A stretch of 64,000 nt of DNA from Lutimonas halocynthiae (lineage in GTDB: Bacteria > Bacteroidota > Bacteroidia > Flavobacteriales > Flavobacteriaceae). The position numbers were made by a program, and so were the translations under genes. Where the stretch lies: positions 310,001-374,000 of the forward strand of contig NZ_JAUFQO010000016.1 of NCBI RefSeq assembly GCF_030409835.1. Direction: 5' to 3'. Shown piece after piece: positions 33,730 to 43,191 of the stretch. Position 1 is the first letter of the stretch. The number at the start of each line of letters is the position of its first letter. The notes beneath the pieces are model-generated. The model was not told the DNA's origin. It worked only from the letters and a program-made list of their open reading frames with translations, and did not search any database.

Positions 33730-35664
33730 CTAAATGATTATAGTTGTTTTAAATCCTTTACCTTTTTCAGATTGCAAGGTAATCTTTCCTCTCAGGCTGG
33801 TAATACGGTTTTCCGCATTGAGTAAACCATTATTCTTTTTTAACTGGCATCCAACGCCATCGTCACTGTATTTTATAAGAATTTTATTTTTCACTTCATC
33901 AAAGCTAAGGATCACTATTTGCGCCTCGCTGTGTTTTTTCATATTGGTCATCAATTCTTGAATCACTCTGAATATGGCCGTTTTTTTTAAGGAATTGGTT
34001 TTTTTCCAGGATACTTTTTTTAATCCTTTTGTAATGATATTAACCTCATCACTTTTATAACTCATTAATAAATCACTGAGTAATTCTCCAAAATCCTGTT
34101 CAAGGTCCAAAGCATTATTTTCTCTTGATATGTCACGTGTCTTGTTGTAGATACTGTCTAAGTCATTAAGTAAAGCATCTCTTTCAGTAGGTTGTTTTTC
34201 TAATTTAGTCATGACCTGGTATAAATCATTGGCCACTTCATCATGTACCTTCTTTGAAATCCTTGACTCAGTGAGTACCACTTCTTGCAGTTTTTCTTTT
34301 TGGTACCTTTCTCGTGAAAGCAAGAGAATGAATGCAAAAACAAAGATTGAAATAACACCAATTGCAATATAGACACTATTCATTCGCTTAGATTTCTCGA
34401 GGGCCAGTTGTTCTTCTGCACTTCTGGTTCTTAGCATCTCATTTTCAGCCCTGTTTTGAGTAGCATCGAATCGAATCTTAGCATATTTGTTTGACAATTT
34501 ATTTCTGACTTGTTGTATACTATCGCTAAGTGACATATACGCTTTTGCATAGCTGCTGTAGATCGTAGGTTGATTTTCGTATGAACGCATTAATAGATCT
34601 AAGGCCCCTAACTGATCATCAACATCATCTGATTTCAATGTCAAATCATGCATCTTATTCGCATGTTCTCTTGCCTTAGCCAGATCTGTTTCCAAATAGT
34701 ACTCGGTCAAATGCTCATGACTTGTAATTTGGCCTGAATTATTGTTTGCTTCTTCTCTCAATAAAAGCGCTTTTTTCATCCCAATTAATGAAGATTCATT
34801 TTTGTTGAAGAGCCATTGGGTATAACTAAGGTTATCCAAAATTCGGGCATATTCTTTTGTGTCATTTACTATTGCTGGTTCTGCTATTATCTGTTCATAG
34901 AGTCTAATGGCTTCAATAAATTCGCCTTTAATTCGTTTAATATTTGCAATGTTATTAAGATAAATGTTTCTATGCTTTATATTATTTGTTGTTTCGATAG
35001 CCAGCTTATACCAATATAAAGATTCCTCAAATTGATTTTGCTTTTTACCATTAATAGCTATACAATTCAAAATACTCGCTTTGGAAACTTCTTCATTCGT
35101 GTTCTGTAAAAAAGTAAGGCCCTCAATAGCGATCTCATCGCTTTGAGTATAGCTTCCGGCATCAGACAGTAAAATGGCCATATTTAGCAATGTTCGACCA
35201 GCCTGGGCACTATCCTTTAAGGCTTCATGTATTTTTTTTGATTGGTTGTAAAAATAATATGCCGAATCTTTAAGAGAAGCCAAATCATTATAATATCCTA
35301 ATTTCCAATAAGCTTTCCCGATTCCAACTGAATCATTGATATTTTCGACTATACTTAAAAGTTCTTTGGAATATAAAATAGCACTATCACGTTGCTTTAG
35401 TTTATTATGCAAAAGGGTCTTGCGATGCAATGCGAGGATCAACAGACTATCTGAATCTTGTTTATTTGCCAAACCATAGGCACGGTTTGCTGCACGCAAT
35501 TTAGACATATGATCAAATGAAGTATCCTTGCTTTGTACATAAGCATCATTGAATTTTTCATTGAAACCAAGTACTTCTTTTTTGTTTTCTAGTTTTGGTT
35601 CATTTTGGCAAGCAACACAGAGAATGCAAAGCAATAATAAATTCAATTTCAGAAAATGATGCAT
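33730..35664 (-). CDS. TPR-containing sensor histidine kinase (NarL/HisKA_3 type), lipidated
   Basis: This 644-residue kinase begins with a lipoprotein-like signal (LLLCILCVACQ, Cys near 19). Residues about 50-390 are tetratricopeptide repeats (for example YWKLGYYNDLASLKDSAYYFY and ALKDSAQAGRTLLNMAILL), followed by a coiled-coil-like stretch and one membrane helix (VYIAIGVISIFVFAFILLL, about 430-448). The kinase part has the phospho-acceptor in SKKVHDEVANDLYQ and an HATPase domain with N-box ELMTNMKKHSEA and G-box DDGVG and GLLNAENRI. Periplasmic TPRs probably sense a protein or peptide. It is translated ahead of its response regulator in one operon. Confidence 0.88.
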   Translation of the reverse strand: MHHFLKLNLLLLCILCVACQNEPKLENKKEVLGFNEKFNDAYVQSKDTSFDHMSKLRAANRAYGLANKQDSDSLLILALHRKTLLHNKLKQRDSAILYSKELLSIVENINDSVGIGKAYWKLGYYNDLASLKDSAYYFYNQSKKIHEALKDSAQAGRTLLNMAILLSDAGSYTQSDEIAIEGLTFLQNTNEEVSKASILNCIAINGKKQNQFEESLYWYKLAIETTNNIKHRNIYLNNIANIKRIKGEFIEAIRLYEQIIAEPAIVNDTKEYARILDNLSYTQWLFNKNESSLIGMKKALLLREEANNNSGQITSHEHLTEYYLETDLAKAREHANKMHDLTLKSDDVDDQLGALDLLMRSYENQPTIYSSYAKAYMSLSDSIQQVRNKLSNKYAKIRFDATQNRAENEMLRTRSAEEQLALEKSKRMNSVYIAIGVISIFVFAFILLLSRERYQKEKLQEVVLTESRISKKVHDEVANDLYQVMTKLEKQPTERDALLNDLDSIYNKTRDISRENNALDLEQDFGELLSDLLMSYKSDEVNIITKGLKKVSWKKTNSLKKTAIFRVIQELMTNMKKHSEAQIVILSFDEVKNKILIKYSDDGVGCQLKKNNGLLNAENRITSLRGKITLQSEKGKGFKTTIII

Positions 35665-35731
35665 AGGATATTTTTATAGCGTGGCTAATATAAAATAAAT
35701 GTTTACAATGATATTGTTAATTGGCATTGAA

Positions 35732-35739
35732 TATTTTTG
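35732..35739 (+). promoter_or_regulatory. -7 promoter element (TATTTTTG) of the Nudix gene
   Basis: TATTTTTG matches TAnnTTTG, with a TTG 15 nt upstream (35714-35716), slightly close for a -33 box. The predicted start is about 20 nt before the TTG start codon of the Nudix gene. Confidence 0.4.
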
Positions 35740-35768
35740 TTTTTTTGCTATTCATAAAAACGTAAATT

Positions 35769-36149
35769 TTGATATTAGTAGTAGCCGCCATTATTAAAAA
35801 ACAAAATAAGTATTTGATTGCCAAACGAGCATCACATAAGGCACACGGTGGAAGGTGGGAGTTTCCTGGAGGTAAGATTGAGGAAGGTGAAACACCTGAA
35901 ATTGCTTTGGAAAGAGAGCTCTTTGAAGAATTAAATATTAAGACTAGAATAGGTCCGTATATTATGAGTGCAATCCATGATTATAAGCGTTTTAAAATAG
36001 AATTAATGGCCTATGAAGCAACTCATTTAAGTGGTGAATTCACCTTGTCTGAACATGATGAAATTGCCTGGGTTACCGCTGCTCAAATGAAGGCTTATCA
36101 TATGTCAGGGGCAGACCTTCCTATTATTGATCATCTAATTAGAAATTGA
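35769..36149 (+). CDS. Nudix hydrolase (MutT-like), TTG start
   Basis: This 126-residue enzyme carries a nearly perfect Nudix box (GGKIEEGETPEIALERELFEELNI near residues 36-59; the last Gly of the consensus is Asn), preceded by RASHKAHGGRWEFPGG as in MutT-type (deoxy)nucleoside triphosphate pyrophosphohydrolases. It may sanitise 8-oxo-dGTP or hydrolyse dCTP-type nucleotides (CTP pyrophosphohydrolase-like). An in-frame stop lies two codons upstream of a TTG at 35769, so translation must start at TTG or at the adjoining ATT; no ATG would keep the first beta strand (ILVVAAIIKK). Confidence 0.88.
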   Translation: MILVVAAIIKKQNKYLIAKRASHKAHGGRWEFPGGKIEEGETPEIALERELFEELNIKTRIGPYIMSAIHDYKRFKIELMAYEATHLSGEFTLSEHDEIAWVTAAQMKAYHMSGADLPIIDHLIRN

Positions 36150-36218
36150 AGAAATAGGTACAAGGCTCAGGATGGTGATTTATTACCTTTTTATGCTTTT
36201 AAAACCGCTAATTAGACC

Positions 36219-36226
36219 TATATTTG
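36219..36226 (+). promoter_or_regulatory. -7 promoter element (TATATTTG) of the HAD hydrolase
   Basis: TATATTTG lies 69 nt before the HAD ATG. No TTG box is present at the proper spacing. The leader (36233-36295) shows no strong hairpin. Confidence 0.5.
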
Positions 36227-36295
36227 CACGAAATTTCAAGCGCCTTATAGTATTAAAATCTTTCCTGAATATAAGCTCCAATTAAACCCGTTTCC

Positions 36296-37105
36296 ATGCA
36301 AACTAAATTGATCTGTTCTGATATTGACGGAACCTTGTTGAATAAAGACCGTGAATTATCTACAAAGACCATTGCAGTGATTAAAGACATGGCACCTATT
36401 CCATTTATTTTGATCTCTTCAAGAATGCCTCAGGCTATGGAACATTTACAGGAAGAATTGGATATTACACATCTGCCACTGATCTGTTATAACGGTGGAT
36501 TAATAATTGAAGGGGAAGAAGTAGTTCACAGTACAGAAATAAATTTGGATATTACCAAGGCCTTGGTCGATTTTTGCTCAGACACTGAAATCCACAGTAG
36601 TTTGTATCATGGCAGAGAATGGTATGTACCGGGAATGGATTTTTGGGCCAATCGTGAAAGCAATAATACAAAGGTAGTGCCTGTATTACAGGCAATCGAG
36701 ATGACACTTGAAAAGTGGAAGTCAGAAGGTAAAGGAGCACATAAGATCATGTGTATGGGAAAACCAACAGAACTTGATTCTTTGGTTGCTTTTATCGAAA
36801 GCAATTATAATGATCAAATTATTGGTTACAGATCGAAACCAACTTATCTCGAAATTTCTCCTAAAAGTATTTCTAAAAAAACATCCTTAGAAACTCTGTT
36901 AAGTCTTCAATACCCTGAATTAGGACTTCAAAATGTAATGGCTTTTGGTGATAATTACAATGATGTGGATATGTTGAGTGCAGTAGGAGTAGGGGTTGCA
37001 GTTGAAAATGCTATTTCTGAAGCTAAAGATGTCGCTGATCATAAAACAGCTTGCAATATTGATGATGGGGTTGCCATGTTTTTGGAAGGATCGCTTTGTT
37101 CTTAA
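36296..37105 (+). CDS. Cof-type HAD-IIB family phosphatase
   Basis: This 269-residue cytoplasmic enzyme has HAD motif I DIDGTLL (Asp9, Asp11), motif II LISSRMP near 38-44, a C2B cap domain, Lys in motif III (SPKSISKKTSLE) and motif IV GDNYNDVDML. Cof-like HADs dephosphorylate sugar phosphates, pyridoxal phosphate or flavin mononucleotide; which one is not visible. The stop overlaps the convergent stop of the DUF6090 gene by 4 nt. It is preceded by a -7 element at 36219. Confidence 0.9.
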   Translation: MQTKLICSDIDGTLLNKDRELSTKTIAVIKDMAPIPFILISSRMPQAMEHLQEELDITHLPLICYNGGLIIEGEEVVHSTEINLDITKALVDFCSDTEIHSSLYHGREWYVPGMDFWANRESNNTKVVPVLQAIEMTLEKWKSEGKGAHKIMCMGKPTELDSLVAFIESNYNDQIIGYRSKPTYLEISPKSISKKTSLETLLSLQYPELGLQNVMAFGDNYNDVDMLSAVGVGVAVENAISEAKDVADHKTACNIDDGVAMFLEGSLCS

Positions 37106-37857
37106 TTATTTTTTTCAATATCAGACACAATTTCCTGAGCAAGATTTATTGTAGTTGCGTATAGATTGCGAAGCCGCATCGATTGAAAGCGCCTACCAAA
37201 TACCATAACCTCTAATTGTTTATCAGAGAGTAAGCTCTTTTCATCAATTTTTGCTATACTTCTAGGGTCATCTTTATAAAATTCTGTTTGCCTGGGCCAT
37301 GGATTTGTTTTGTTGTAGATCCATGAATAATTTTCTTTTACATAAGGTTCATACATTAGTTTGATATCTGTATTGGCATTTTCTTCCCTGCTAATTAATT
37401 GTTCGATATGTCTGTAATAATTTAATATTTTCACCTGTAGTTCCTCATTGATATAGGTTATTGAATTTGAATTGATAAGTGCGTCAATTCCACTTTTATT
37501 GACCTCAATATTATGTTCTAGCATTAAGGAAAGGATATACATCTGAATATTATCATCAATTGGTTTTAAGGTTTTAAATTGTTCTAAAGCAGTGTTACTG
37601 AAAAGGATGGCAGTGTCTGAAATGGACAGGAGATTTTCTGCCTGTTTCAAGTCGTCTTCAAGATTCAGTTTCAAAGTTGCTAAATGTTTATTTGCTTGGT
37701 CTGCATTATTTTTGTTCTGATTCCAGTTATTGATTTGCAAGGCGATTAGGATACCAATAACTACAAGTATGATCTCTCCAATGGCATATCTCATATACTT
37801 TATAGGTCGGTTATCATCTGCCATTTTTTTACGGATTTTTCTGAAAAAGGGGATCAT
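37102..37857 (-). CDS. DUF6090 family membrane-anchored protein
   Basis: This 251-residue protein has the DUF6090 hallmark: a short basic cytoplasmic start, then YMRYAIGEIILVVIGILIALQINNW (one membrane helix, about residues 21-42) and a periplasmic helical domain of about 200 residues with repeated hydrophobic heptads. The family seems confined to Bacteroidota and its function is unknown. The start ATG 37857 gives the canonical MIPFFRKIRKKM; a longer frame to 37920 adds an atypical hydrophobic peptide and is rejected. It is alone, convergent with the HAD gene (stops overlap). Confidence 0.85.
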   Translation of the reverse strand: MIPFFRKIRKKMADDNRPIKYMRYAIGEIILVVIGILIALQINNWNQNKNNADQANKHLATLKLNLEDDLKQAENLLSISDTAILFSNTALEQFKTLKPIDDNIQMYILSLMLEHNIEVNKSGIDALINSNSITYINEELQVKILNYYRHIEQLISREENANTDIKLMYEPYVKENYSWIYNKTNPWPRQTEFYKDDPRSIAKIDEKSLLSDKQLEVMVFGRRFQSMRLRNLYATTINLAQEIVSDIEKNN

Positions 37858-38005
37858 GAACTTTGATAGTTTAGTGATAAATATAAGGATTACGACTAAT
37901 TCTTGCTTCTCGATATTCATGAATATTGAATATTTTTCTCATTTCATGCATGCAGATTGCATAACTAAAAGTTGAGATTACCATAAATTAGTAGCAATTC
38001 AATCA

Positions 38006-38013
38006 TATATTTG
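38006..38013 (+). promoter_or_regulatory. -7 promoter element (TATATTTG) of the aldose epimerase gene
   Basis: TATATTTG lies 17 nt before the ATG at 38031. No -33 TTG at normal spacing. This gives a very short leader. Confidence 0.5.
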
Positions 38014-38030
38014 TAAAGAAAAACCGTAAC

Positions 38031-38828
38031 ATGAACCAGCAAGTTATTACCAGCCCGGATAAAGAGTCAACAGTAGTTATAGATCAAGGAGAGCTTGTTA
38101 GTTACAGTAAGTTTGGAGAAGAACTGATACACCAAAAAGGAGATAGAGGATGGGGCAATGCTGATACAGAGATGTTTCCGATCATTGGCCCAACTGAAGC
38201 CAATAATTTTAAAGTAACAACTGAAAGGGGTGAGGCTATTCAAGATCAACATGGACTATTGCGTGAAATGGCATATGAAGTGGTTGATCATTCCCGAGAC
38301 ACTTTGGTTTGTAAAAAGGTCTATAAAAAGAACACTAAAATTGAGAATTCGAAGTATCCGGCTAAATCTTCAGAACAATGGCTTTCCTGGCCATATGACT
38401 TTGAATTTAAAAAAATATTCAGTCTTAATGATGAAAAATTAAGCATTGAATTTGAGGTCGATGGTGAAAAAGGGATGCCTTTTATGTTAGGGTATCATCC
38501 TGCTTTCAGGCTTTCAGGCCATAATACAGAAAAAATAATGGCCAATGACAAAGAGATAAAGCTTCAAGACGTTTTAGATGCAGGAGCTATTGCCTTTAAA
38601 GTATTGGATAGCTCTGAAATCAAACTAATCAAAGAGCAAGGGTATCATATCCAGCTCGAAACAGAGGGGTTTCATAATTTTATGCTCTGGACTGAAGTTA
38701 AGGGAATGCTTTGCATAGAACCTATTACCGCTTATCCCTATACTGCAGGTAAACTTCTGGATAAATCCTTGTTTAAGGCATGTGATGGAACCGCTCATTT
38801 CAAAGTTAATATAAAGCCATTTAAGTGA
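38031..38828 (+). CDS. aldose 1-epimerase-like protein
   Basis: This 265-residue protein has the galactose mutarotase-like beta-sandwich pattern: MFPIIGPTEANNF, QDQHGLLREMAYEV (substrate His), FMLGYHPAFRLSG (catalytic His) and MLCIEPITAYP (catalytic Glu). It interconverts the anomers of a hexose or hexose phosphate. There is no signal peptide, so it acts in the cytoplasm. The neighbouring HAD phosphatase and serine hydrolase do not define a pathway. It is followed by an 84 nt gap before the serine hydrolase. Confidence 0.85.
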   Translation: MNQQVITSPDKESTVVIDQGELVSYSKFGEELIHQKGDRGWGNADTEMFPIIGPTEANNFKVTTERGEAIQDQHGLLREMAYEVVDHSRDTLVCKKVYKKNTKIENSKYPAKSSEQWLSWPYDFEFKKIFSLNDEKLSIEFEVDGEKGMPFMLGYHPAFRLSGHNTEKIMANDKEIKLQDVLDAGAIAFKVLDSSEIKLIKEQGYHIQLETEGFHNFMLWTEVKGMLCIEPITAYPYTAGKLLDKSLFKACDGTAHFKVNIKPFK

Positions 38829-38912
38829 TCCATACACTTTTGAGTAAATAAGCTTTCAGCCGATATTATGGTTTACAATTTTACTAAATTGCCCTATAGC
38901 TAAATCTATATT

Positions 38913-40460
38913 ATGAAATCAACACAATCCTTTTACAGTTTAATGTTTATTACATTATTCATCTCCTTTACGGCCTTTAGTCAATCAGATAAAGAGGTTG
39001 ATCTGAAAGCTCTTGATGCCTATTATGCCAAAATGGTTAAAGACTGGGATCTTCCTGCTGCATCGATAGGTATCGTTAAAGATGGAGAATTAATTTTTAC
39101 AGGAAACTACGGCGTTCTGGAAACGGGTAAAAAAGGTGGACCTGATGAGAACACTTTATACGCCATCGCCTCTAATTCTAAGGCCTTTACTTCTGCCATT
39201 ATTGGGATGCTTGTACAAGAAGGAAAGTTGAAATGGGATGATAAAGTGAAAAGCCATTTGCCCTATTTTGCAGTTTACGATGAATGGGTTAGCGAGCATG
39301 TCACCATCCGGGATTTGTTAAGCCATCGGGTAGGTTTGGGTACTTTTAGCGGTGATAATATCTGGTATAAATCAGACAAATCATCTGAAGAAATAATAAA
39401 AAGCATCAAATATGTACCCAAGGCCTATGATTTTAGAGCTGGCTATGGCTACTCTAATTTAATGTATATCACGGCAGGGGAATTAATCAAAACAGTAACG
39501 GGGAAAAGCTGGGGAGAAAATGTTAAAGAACGAATTCTGATTCCATTAGAGATGAACCGAAGTATCACATCTTTAAATGATTTAAAGATTAAAGGTAATT
39601 ATGCAACACCTCATAAAAGAGAAAAGGATGAAAATTTTGCCATTGACTGGGTTGATTGGGAAGAGGTTGCTGCTACCGGAGGACTTATTTCAAGTGTTTC
39701 TGATGTATCTAAATGGATGGTCTTTAATATGAATCATGGCATACATAAAAATGATACACTTTTAACTGCTGCCACCAGAAATATGATTTGGACACCGCAT
39801 AATAATTTTAGTATTGACCATACTAAGCCGAATGATTTTGGGCGCCAATTTAGCGGATACGGTCTTGGATGGGGTCTAAGTGATTATCATGGAAAGTTAC
39901 GCGTAGGACATACTGGAGGTTATGATGGCATGATCACAGCTGTGACGATGATTCCTAGTGAAAACCTTGGAGTTGTTGTTTTGACCAATGGAACAAAAAG
40001 CCCGATTATGGCAGCGACTTATTATGCGCTGGATCAATTCTTAGGGATTGATGGAAAAGATTGGTCGAAAAAGCATTTAGAACGCACTAATGGGCGGCAA
40101 GCAAAAAATGACAGCAGAATCGCTGACCGAATAGCTGCTCGTGTATTAGATACCAAACCAACGTTGGATGAGAAAAAGATTCTGGGAGATTATTACGATG
40201 ATATGGTAGGCAAAATAAGTATTAGTAATGATGGCGATCGTTTAAGTTTAAAATTCGAACATCACCCTTTGCTTTCAGCTAAATTGACGCATTGGCATTA
40301 TGATACTTATGAAATTCACTGGGATGAAGACCAGGCATGGTTTAGTTTTGGAACGATCAAAATTAATGCAGACAATAACCTTAAAGTGAAGGGCTTTGAA
40401 TTTGATGTTCCGAATGATGATATCTTTTTTTACGAATTAAAACCAAAAAAAATAAATTGA
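38913..40460 (+). CDS. secreted serine hydrolase of the class C beta-lactamase family
   Basis: This 515-residue protein has a signal peptide (to about residue 23, AFSQ) and all three motifs of the AmpC/esterase superfamily: SxxK (ASNSK, Ser87 and Lys90), YxN (YSN, Tyr180 and Asn182) and HTG (RVGHTGGYDG near 330). After residue about 400 comes a C-terminal DUF3471-like domain (KKILGDYYDDMVGKISI...). Members include D-aminopeptidases, esterases and peptidoglycan-modifying enzymes, most without real beta-lactamase activity. It should act in the periplasm. The ending meets the convergent FAD oxidoreductase with a gap of 11 nt. Confidence 0.88.
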   Translation: MKSTQSFYSLMFITLFISFTAFSQSDKEVDLKALDAYYAKMVKDWDLPAASIGIVKDGELIFTGNYGVLETGKKGGPDENTLYAIASNSKAFTSAIIGMLVQEGKLKWDDKVKSHLPYFAVYDEWVSEHVTIRDLLSHRVGLGTFSGDNIWYKSDKSSEEIIKSIKYVPKAYDFRAGYGYSNLMYITAGELIKTVTGKSWGENVKERILIPLEMNRSITSLNDLKIKGNYATPHKREKDENFAIDWVDWEEVAATGGLISSVSDVSKWMVFNMNHGIHKNDTLLTAATRNMIWTPHNNFSIDHTKPNDFGRQFSGYGLGWGLSDYHGKLRVGHTGGYDGMITAVTMIPSENLGVVVLTNGTKSPIMAATYYALDQFLGIDGKDWSKKHLERTNGRQAKNDSRIADRIAARVLDTKPTLDEKKILGDYYDDMVGKISISNDGDRLSLKFEHHPLLSAKLTHWHYDTYEIHWDEDQAWFSFGTIKINADNNLKVKGFEFDVPNDDIFFYELKPKKIN

Positions 40461-40471
40461 TGGTATTGTAG

Positions 40472-41527
40472 TTATTGCAATTTTGAAGCAATCTCTTTGG
40501 CATTGCGAACGGCACCTTCCATATACCCGGGAAACGCAGAGGCCGTTTCTGTACCGCCTATAAAAAGCCTTTCCTTTAAAAATGAATTTCTATATAGTTG
40601 ATGCCCATTATTCTGATGCGGAAACAAATGGCCTTCATAAGGTGTATAAGTAAGCGTTTCATGTTGCCATATGAGCTCTTCATAGTTCAAATAATTTCTA
40701 ACCCTTTGGCCATAGTACTTTTCAAGTTGTCTCATGATTAATTCAAGCCTTTCTTCCTTAGATATTGAATAATAAGCATTATTCAAAAAGCCTTTTAAAG
40801 CAAATCTATCTTGTTCAAAATTTGAATGATCATACATTTCGGTTACAGGACCTTGGTTACTAAAAATGGTACTGCTCAGCTTCATTTCATCCCAAAACGC
40901 ATCCGAATAACTAAGTCCTATTTTAATTGATTCTCCCATCCAGGTATGGGTATTCTGTGCTATTTCATGAAGCTCTTCTGGTAATGAGGGACTAACTTTT
41001 ATCGTATTAAGAAATAGAAAGGGTGGAAGTGTTGATACCACATGTTTAGTTTTGAATACGCCTTGATTTGTATTTACCAATAGAAAATCTTTACTTCCCT
41101 CAATGCTTTTTACCACGCAGCCCATAATTACATCTGTAGTTTTGATCTGTTGCGCTAAACTATTGATTAATAAATTGCTCCCTCCTTTGATTCTATAACT
41201 GGGTTCTTGATTTTGTGGTAAAGGCACAAGTTGGTGAGGGCTGTTTGTTGTTGGCTCATAAATGGCTGTTTCACCTAATTTCTGTTCAAATATATCAAGT
41301 TTTAGTTCCTTTAATAAAGCTAATAGTTGGCTGTGTTGCGGGCTGATCCAAGTAGCACCCATTTCAAGTGGCGTCTCATTATTACTTACTGTTAAAATAC
41401 GTCCACCCGTCCGATTTCTCCCTTCAAGGATACTAATTTCCAAGCCTTTTTCTTTTAGATAATAGGCCAAAGCTAATCCAGTCAATCCTGCTCCAATGAT
41501 CAGTATATCTTTCGTTGTGTCTTTCAT
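40472..41527 (-). CDS. FAD-dependent amine oxidase (monoamine oxidase family)
   Basis: This 351-residue flavoprotein opens with a dinucleotide-binding motif (IIGAGLTGLALAYYLKEKG, then ILEGRNRTGGRI), then MGATWISPQHSQL, a central substrate domain, and a C-terminal FAD motif (LFIGGTETASAFPGYMEGAVRNAKEIASKL). No signal peptide is present. It should oxidise an amine or similar compound with FAD; at 351 residues it is shorter than eukaryotic MAO and the substrate is open. It stands alone, convergent with the serine hydrolase; a gap of about 200 nt separates it from the next lipoprotein. Confidence 0.88.
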   Translation of the reverse strand: MKDTTKDILIIGAGLTGLALAYYLKEKGLEISILEGRNRTGGRILTVSNNETPLEMGATWISPQHSQLLALLKELKLDIFEQKLGETAIYEPTTNSPHQLVPLPQNQEPSYRIKGGSNLLINSLAQQIKTTDVIMGCVVKSIEGSKDFLLVNTNQGVFKTKHVVSTLPPFLFLNTIKVSPSLPEELHEIAQNTHTWMGESIKIGLSYSDAFWDEMKLSSTIFSNQGPVTEMYDHSNFEQDRFALKGFLNNAYYSISKEERLELIMRQLEKYYGQRVRNYLNYEELIWQHETLTYTPYEGHLFPHQNNGHQLYRNSFLKERLFIGGTETASAFPGYMEGAVRNAKEIASKLQ

Positions 41528-41686
41528 GAGTGAATTTTGAATCCTAAAAGTAAGGCCTTAAAAGTATCAATTATTAACAACATTGCTCCACGTTTTCTAA
41601 GCGTCTATTCTTCATGTAATTACAATATAAGCAGAAAGATGTCGTTTTAATCCAAAATTTAAATGATTGGTTCGATTCGGTTCTTT

Positions 41687-41695
41687 TCCCCTCAG
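41687..41695 (+). other. C-rich tract matching the loops of small RNAs B and C
   Basis: TCCCCTCAG (41687-41695) is the exact reverse complement of CTGAGGGGA in the loop at 51702-51710; the overlapping TTCCCCTCA (41686-41694) complements TGAGGGGAA at 59792-59800. It sits in the 3' region of the minus-strand lipoprotein gene. On the minus strand the same segment is a G4 tract between AATCCAAA and TTTGGATT arms, so it could itself be a G-loop hairpin. The gap 41528-41729 shows no other feature. Confidence 0.3.
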
Positions 41696-41729
41696 AGATA
41701 TTTGGATTGGGCCATGAGTTTAAATTTTT

Positions 41730-42161
41730 TTATTCCTCAATTATGATGGTGTATTTTTGTCTGTCAGAATCCTTTGCAAAACAAAAACCGTCTCCGACCC
41801 CCGAAATAACATGAGGGAGTTTAACTTTTATTTTAAAGGTGTAAGTTCCAGCTTCTGTTGGTTTCCCAAAAATTTCAAAAACCCGGCCATCACTTCTGTA
41901 ACCCAAGCCTGCGGGAAGATTTCCCGTCATGGAGAACTCATATTCAAAAGTTTCTTCATCTGCATTTTGGATATAGGCTGAAATAATCTCAGAATAACTG
42001 GATCCTACTTTACCAATTAGCATGTTTTTCCTTGGAAGTTTAGGGACAATCTTATCATTGCATTCAAGCAATTCATCAGTTAGCATTTCACAAGAATAGG
42101 AAAATAGTAAAATTGGCAAGACAAGAAGAAGTCTTTTTCTGAGGAGGAGCCGAAATAACAT
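41730..42161 (-). CDS. putative lipoprotein with an immunoglobulin-like (He_PIG-type) module
   Basis: This 143-residue protein starts with a basic, leucine-rich signal (MLFRLLLRKRLLLVLPILLF) and a lipobox-like YSC. The C-terminal part has the putative-Ig/cadherin-like pattern seen in He_PIG modules (NLPAGLGYRSDGRVFEIFG, then KPTEAGTYTFKIKV). It is probably a surface or periplasmic lipoprotein with a single Ig-like domain. I do not know its partner. It is transcribed away from the PPK2 gene, 106 nt divergent. Confidence 0.65.
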   Translation of the reverse strand: MLFRLLLRKRLLLVLPILLFSYSCEMLTDELLECNDKIVPKLPRKNMLIGKVGSSYSEIISAYIQNADEETFEYEFSMTGNLPAGLGYRSDGRVFEIFGKPTEAGTYTFKIKVKLPHVISGVGDGFCFAKDSDRQKYTIIIEE

Positions 42162-42267
42162 AATTCATAAGTTTATAATAGCTGCTAATTCAAATTCTGT
42201 GCCAAGCAAAATTCAAATTGTTTTTTTTATCTTTAGCCATAGCATTAAGCTTACTAAAACGCCTTAG

Positions 42268-43146
42268 ATGAAAGATATCAATACCTCCATTTTTAAAGTG
42301 GACAGCACTATAGAATTAAATGTACTTCCAACTAAAATTAAATTGGAAACAGATACGAAGGAAGTAGAAAAAGAATTAAGACGGGTACGCAAAAAACTAG
42401 GTAAACTTCAAGACACTTTATATGCCCATGGAAAATATGCAGTATTGATATGTATACAGGGCATGGATACCGCAGGTAAAGATAGTATGATCAGAGAGGT
42501 GTTCAAAGATTTCAATTCTCGTGGAGTAGTGGTGCATAGTTTCAAAGTGCCAACCCCTCTTGAATTGGGTCATGACTATTTATGGAGACATTATATCGCT
42601 TTACCTGCTCGGGGTAAATTCGGTGTTTTTAACCGAACACATTATGAGAATGTTTTGGTTACAAGAGTGCATCCTGGTTATATCATGGGTGAGAACATCC
42701 CGGGAATCAATTCAGTTGAAGACATTACAGAAAATTTTTGGGAAGAGAGATTTGATCAGATCAAAAATTTCGAAGACCATATTGCAAAAAACGGAACCAT
42801 CATTTTCAAATTCTTTTTACACCTTTCAAAAGAGGAACAGAAAAACCGTTTAATAAGGCGTTTGGAGAAAGAGGAGAAGCATTGGAAATTTTCTCCAGGT
42901 GATCTAAAAGAAAGGAAACTTTGGGATCAATACCAATTCTGTTATCAAGAAGCGATTAATAAAACGTCGAAGCCTCATGCCCCATGGTATACAATTCCTG
43001 CTGATGATAAGGCCACTGCCCGCTATCTTGTAGCCAAAATCTTATATGATACGTTGAAAATTTATAAAGACATCCAGGAGCCTGATTTAGATGATGAAGT
43101 GAAGGCAAAAATAAACATGTATATTCAGCAGTTGAATGAAGAATAA
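42268..43146 (+). CDS. polyphosphate kinase 2 family protein
   Basis: This 292-residue cytoplasmic kinase belongs to the PPK2 family, which transfers phosphate from polyphosphate to nucleoside mono- or diphosphates. The Walker A is GMDTAGKD (65-72); further landmarks are SFKVPTPLELGHDYLWRHY, GKFGVFNRTHYENVLVTRVHP (lid and Walker B region) and HLSKEEQKNRLIRRLE. One PPK2 domain indicates a class I or III-type enzyme. No ppk1 or ppx is next to it. The following lipoprotein starts 45 nt downstream. Confidence 0.92.
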   Translation: MKDINTSIFKVDSTIELNVLPTKIKLETDTKEVEKELRRVRKKLGKLQDTLYAHGKYAVLICIQGMDTAGKDSMIREVFKDFNSRGVVVHSFKVPTPLELGHDYLWRHYIALPARGKFGVFNRTHYENVLVTRVHPGYIMGENIPGINSVEDITENFWEERFDQIKNFEDHIAKNGTIIFKFFLHLSKEEQKNRLIRRLEKEEKHWKFSPGDLKERKLWDQYQFCYQEAINKTSKPHAPWYTIPADDKATARYLVAKILYDTLKIYKDIQEPDLDDEVKAKINMYIQQLNEE

Positions 43147-43191
43147 TATGAAGATGAATATTATTGAACAAGAATTAAAATGTAATTGATT

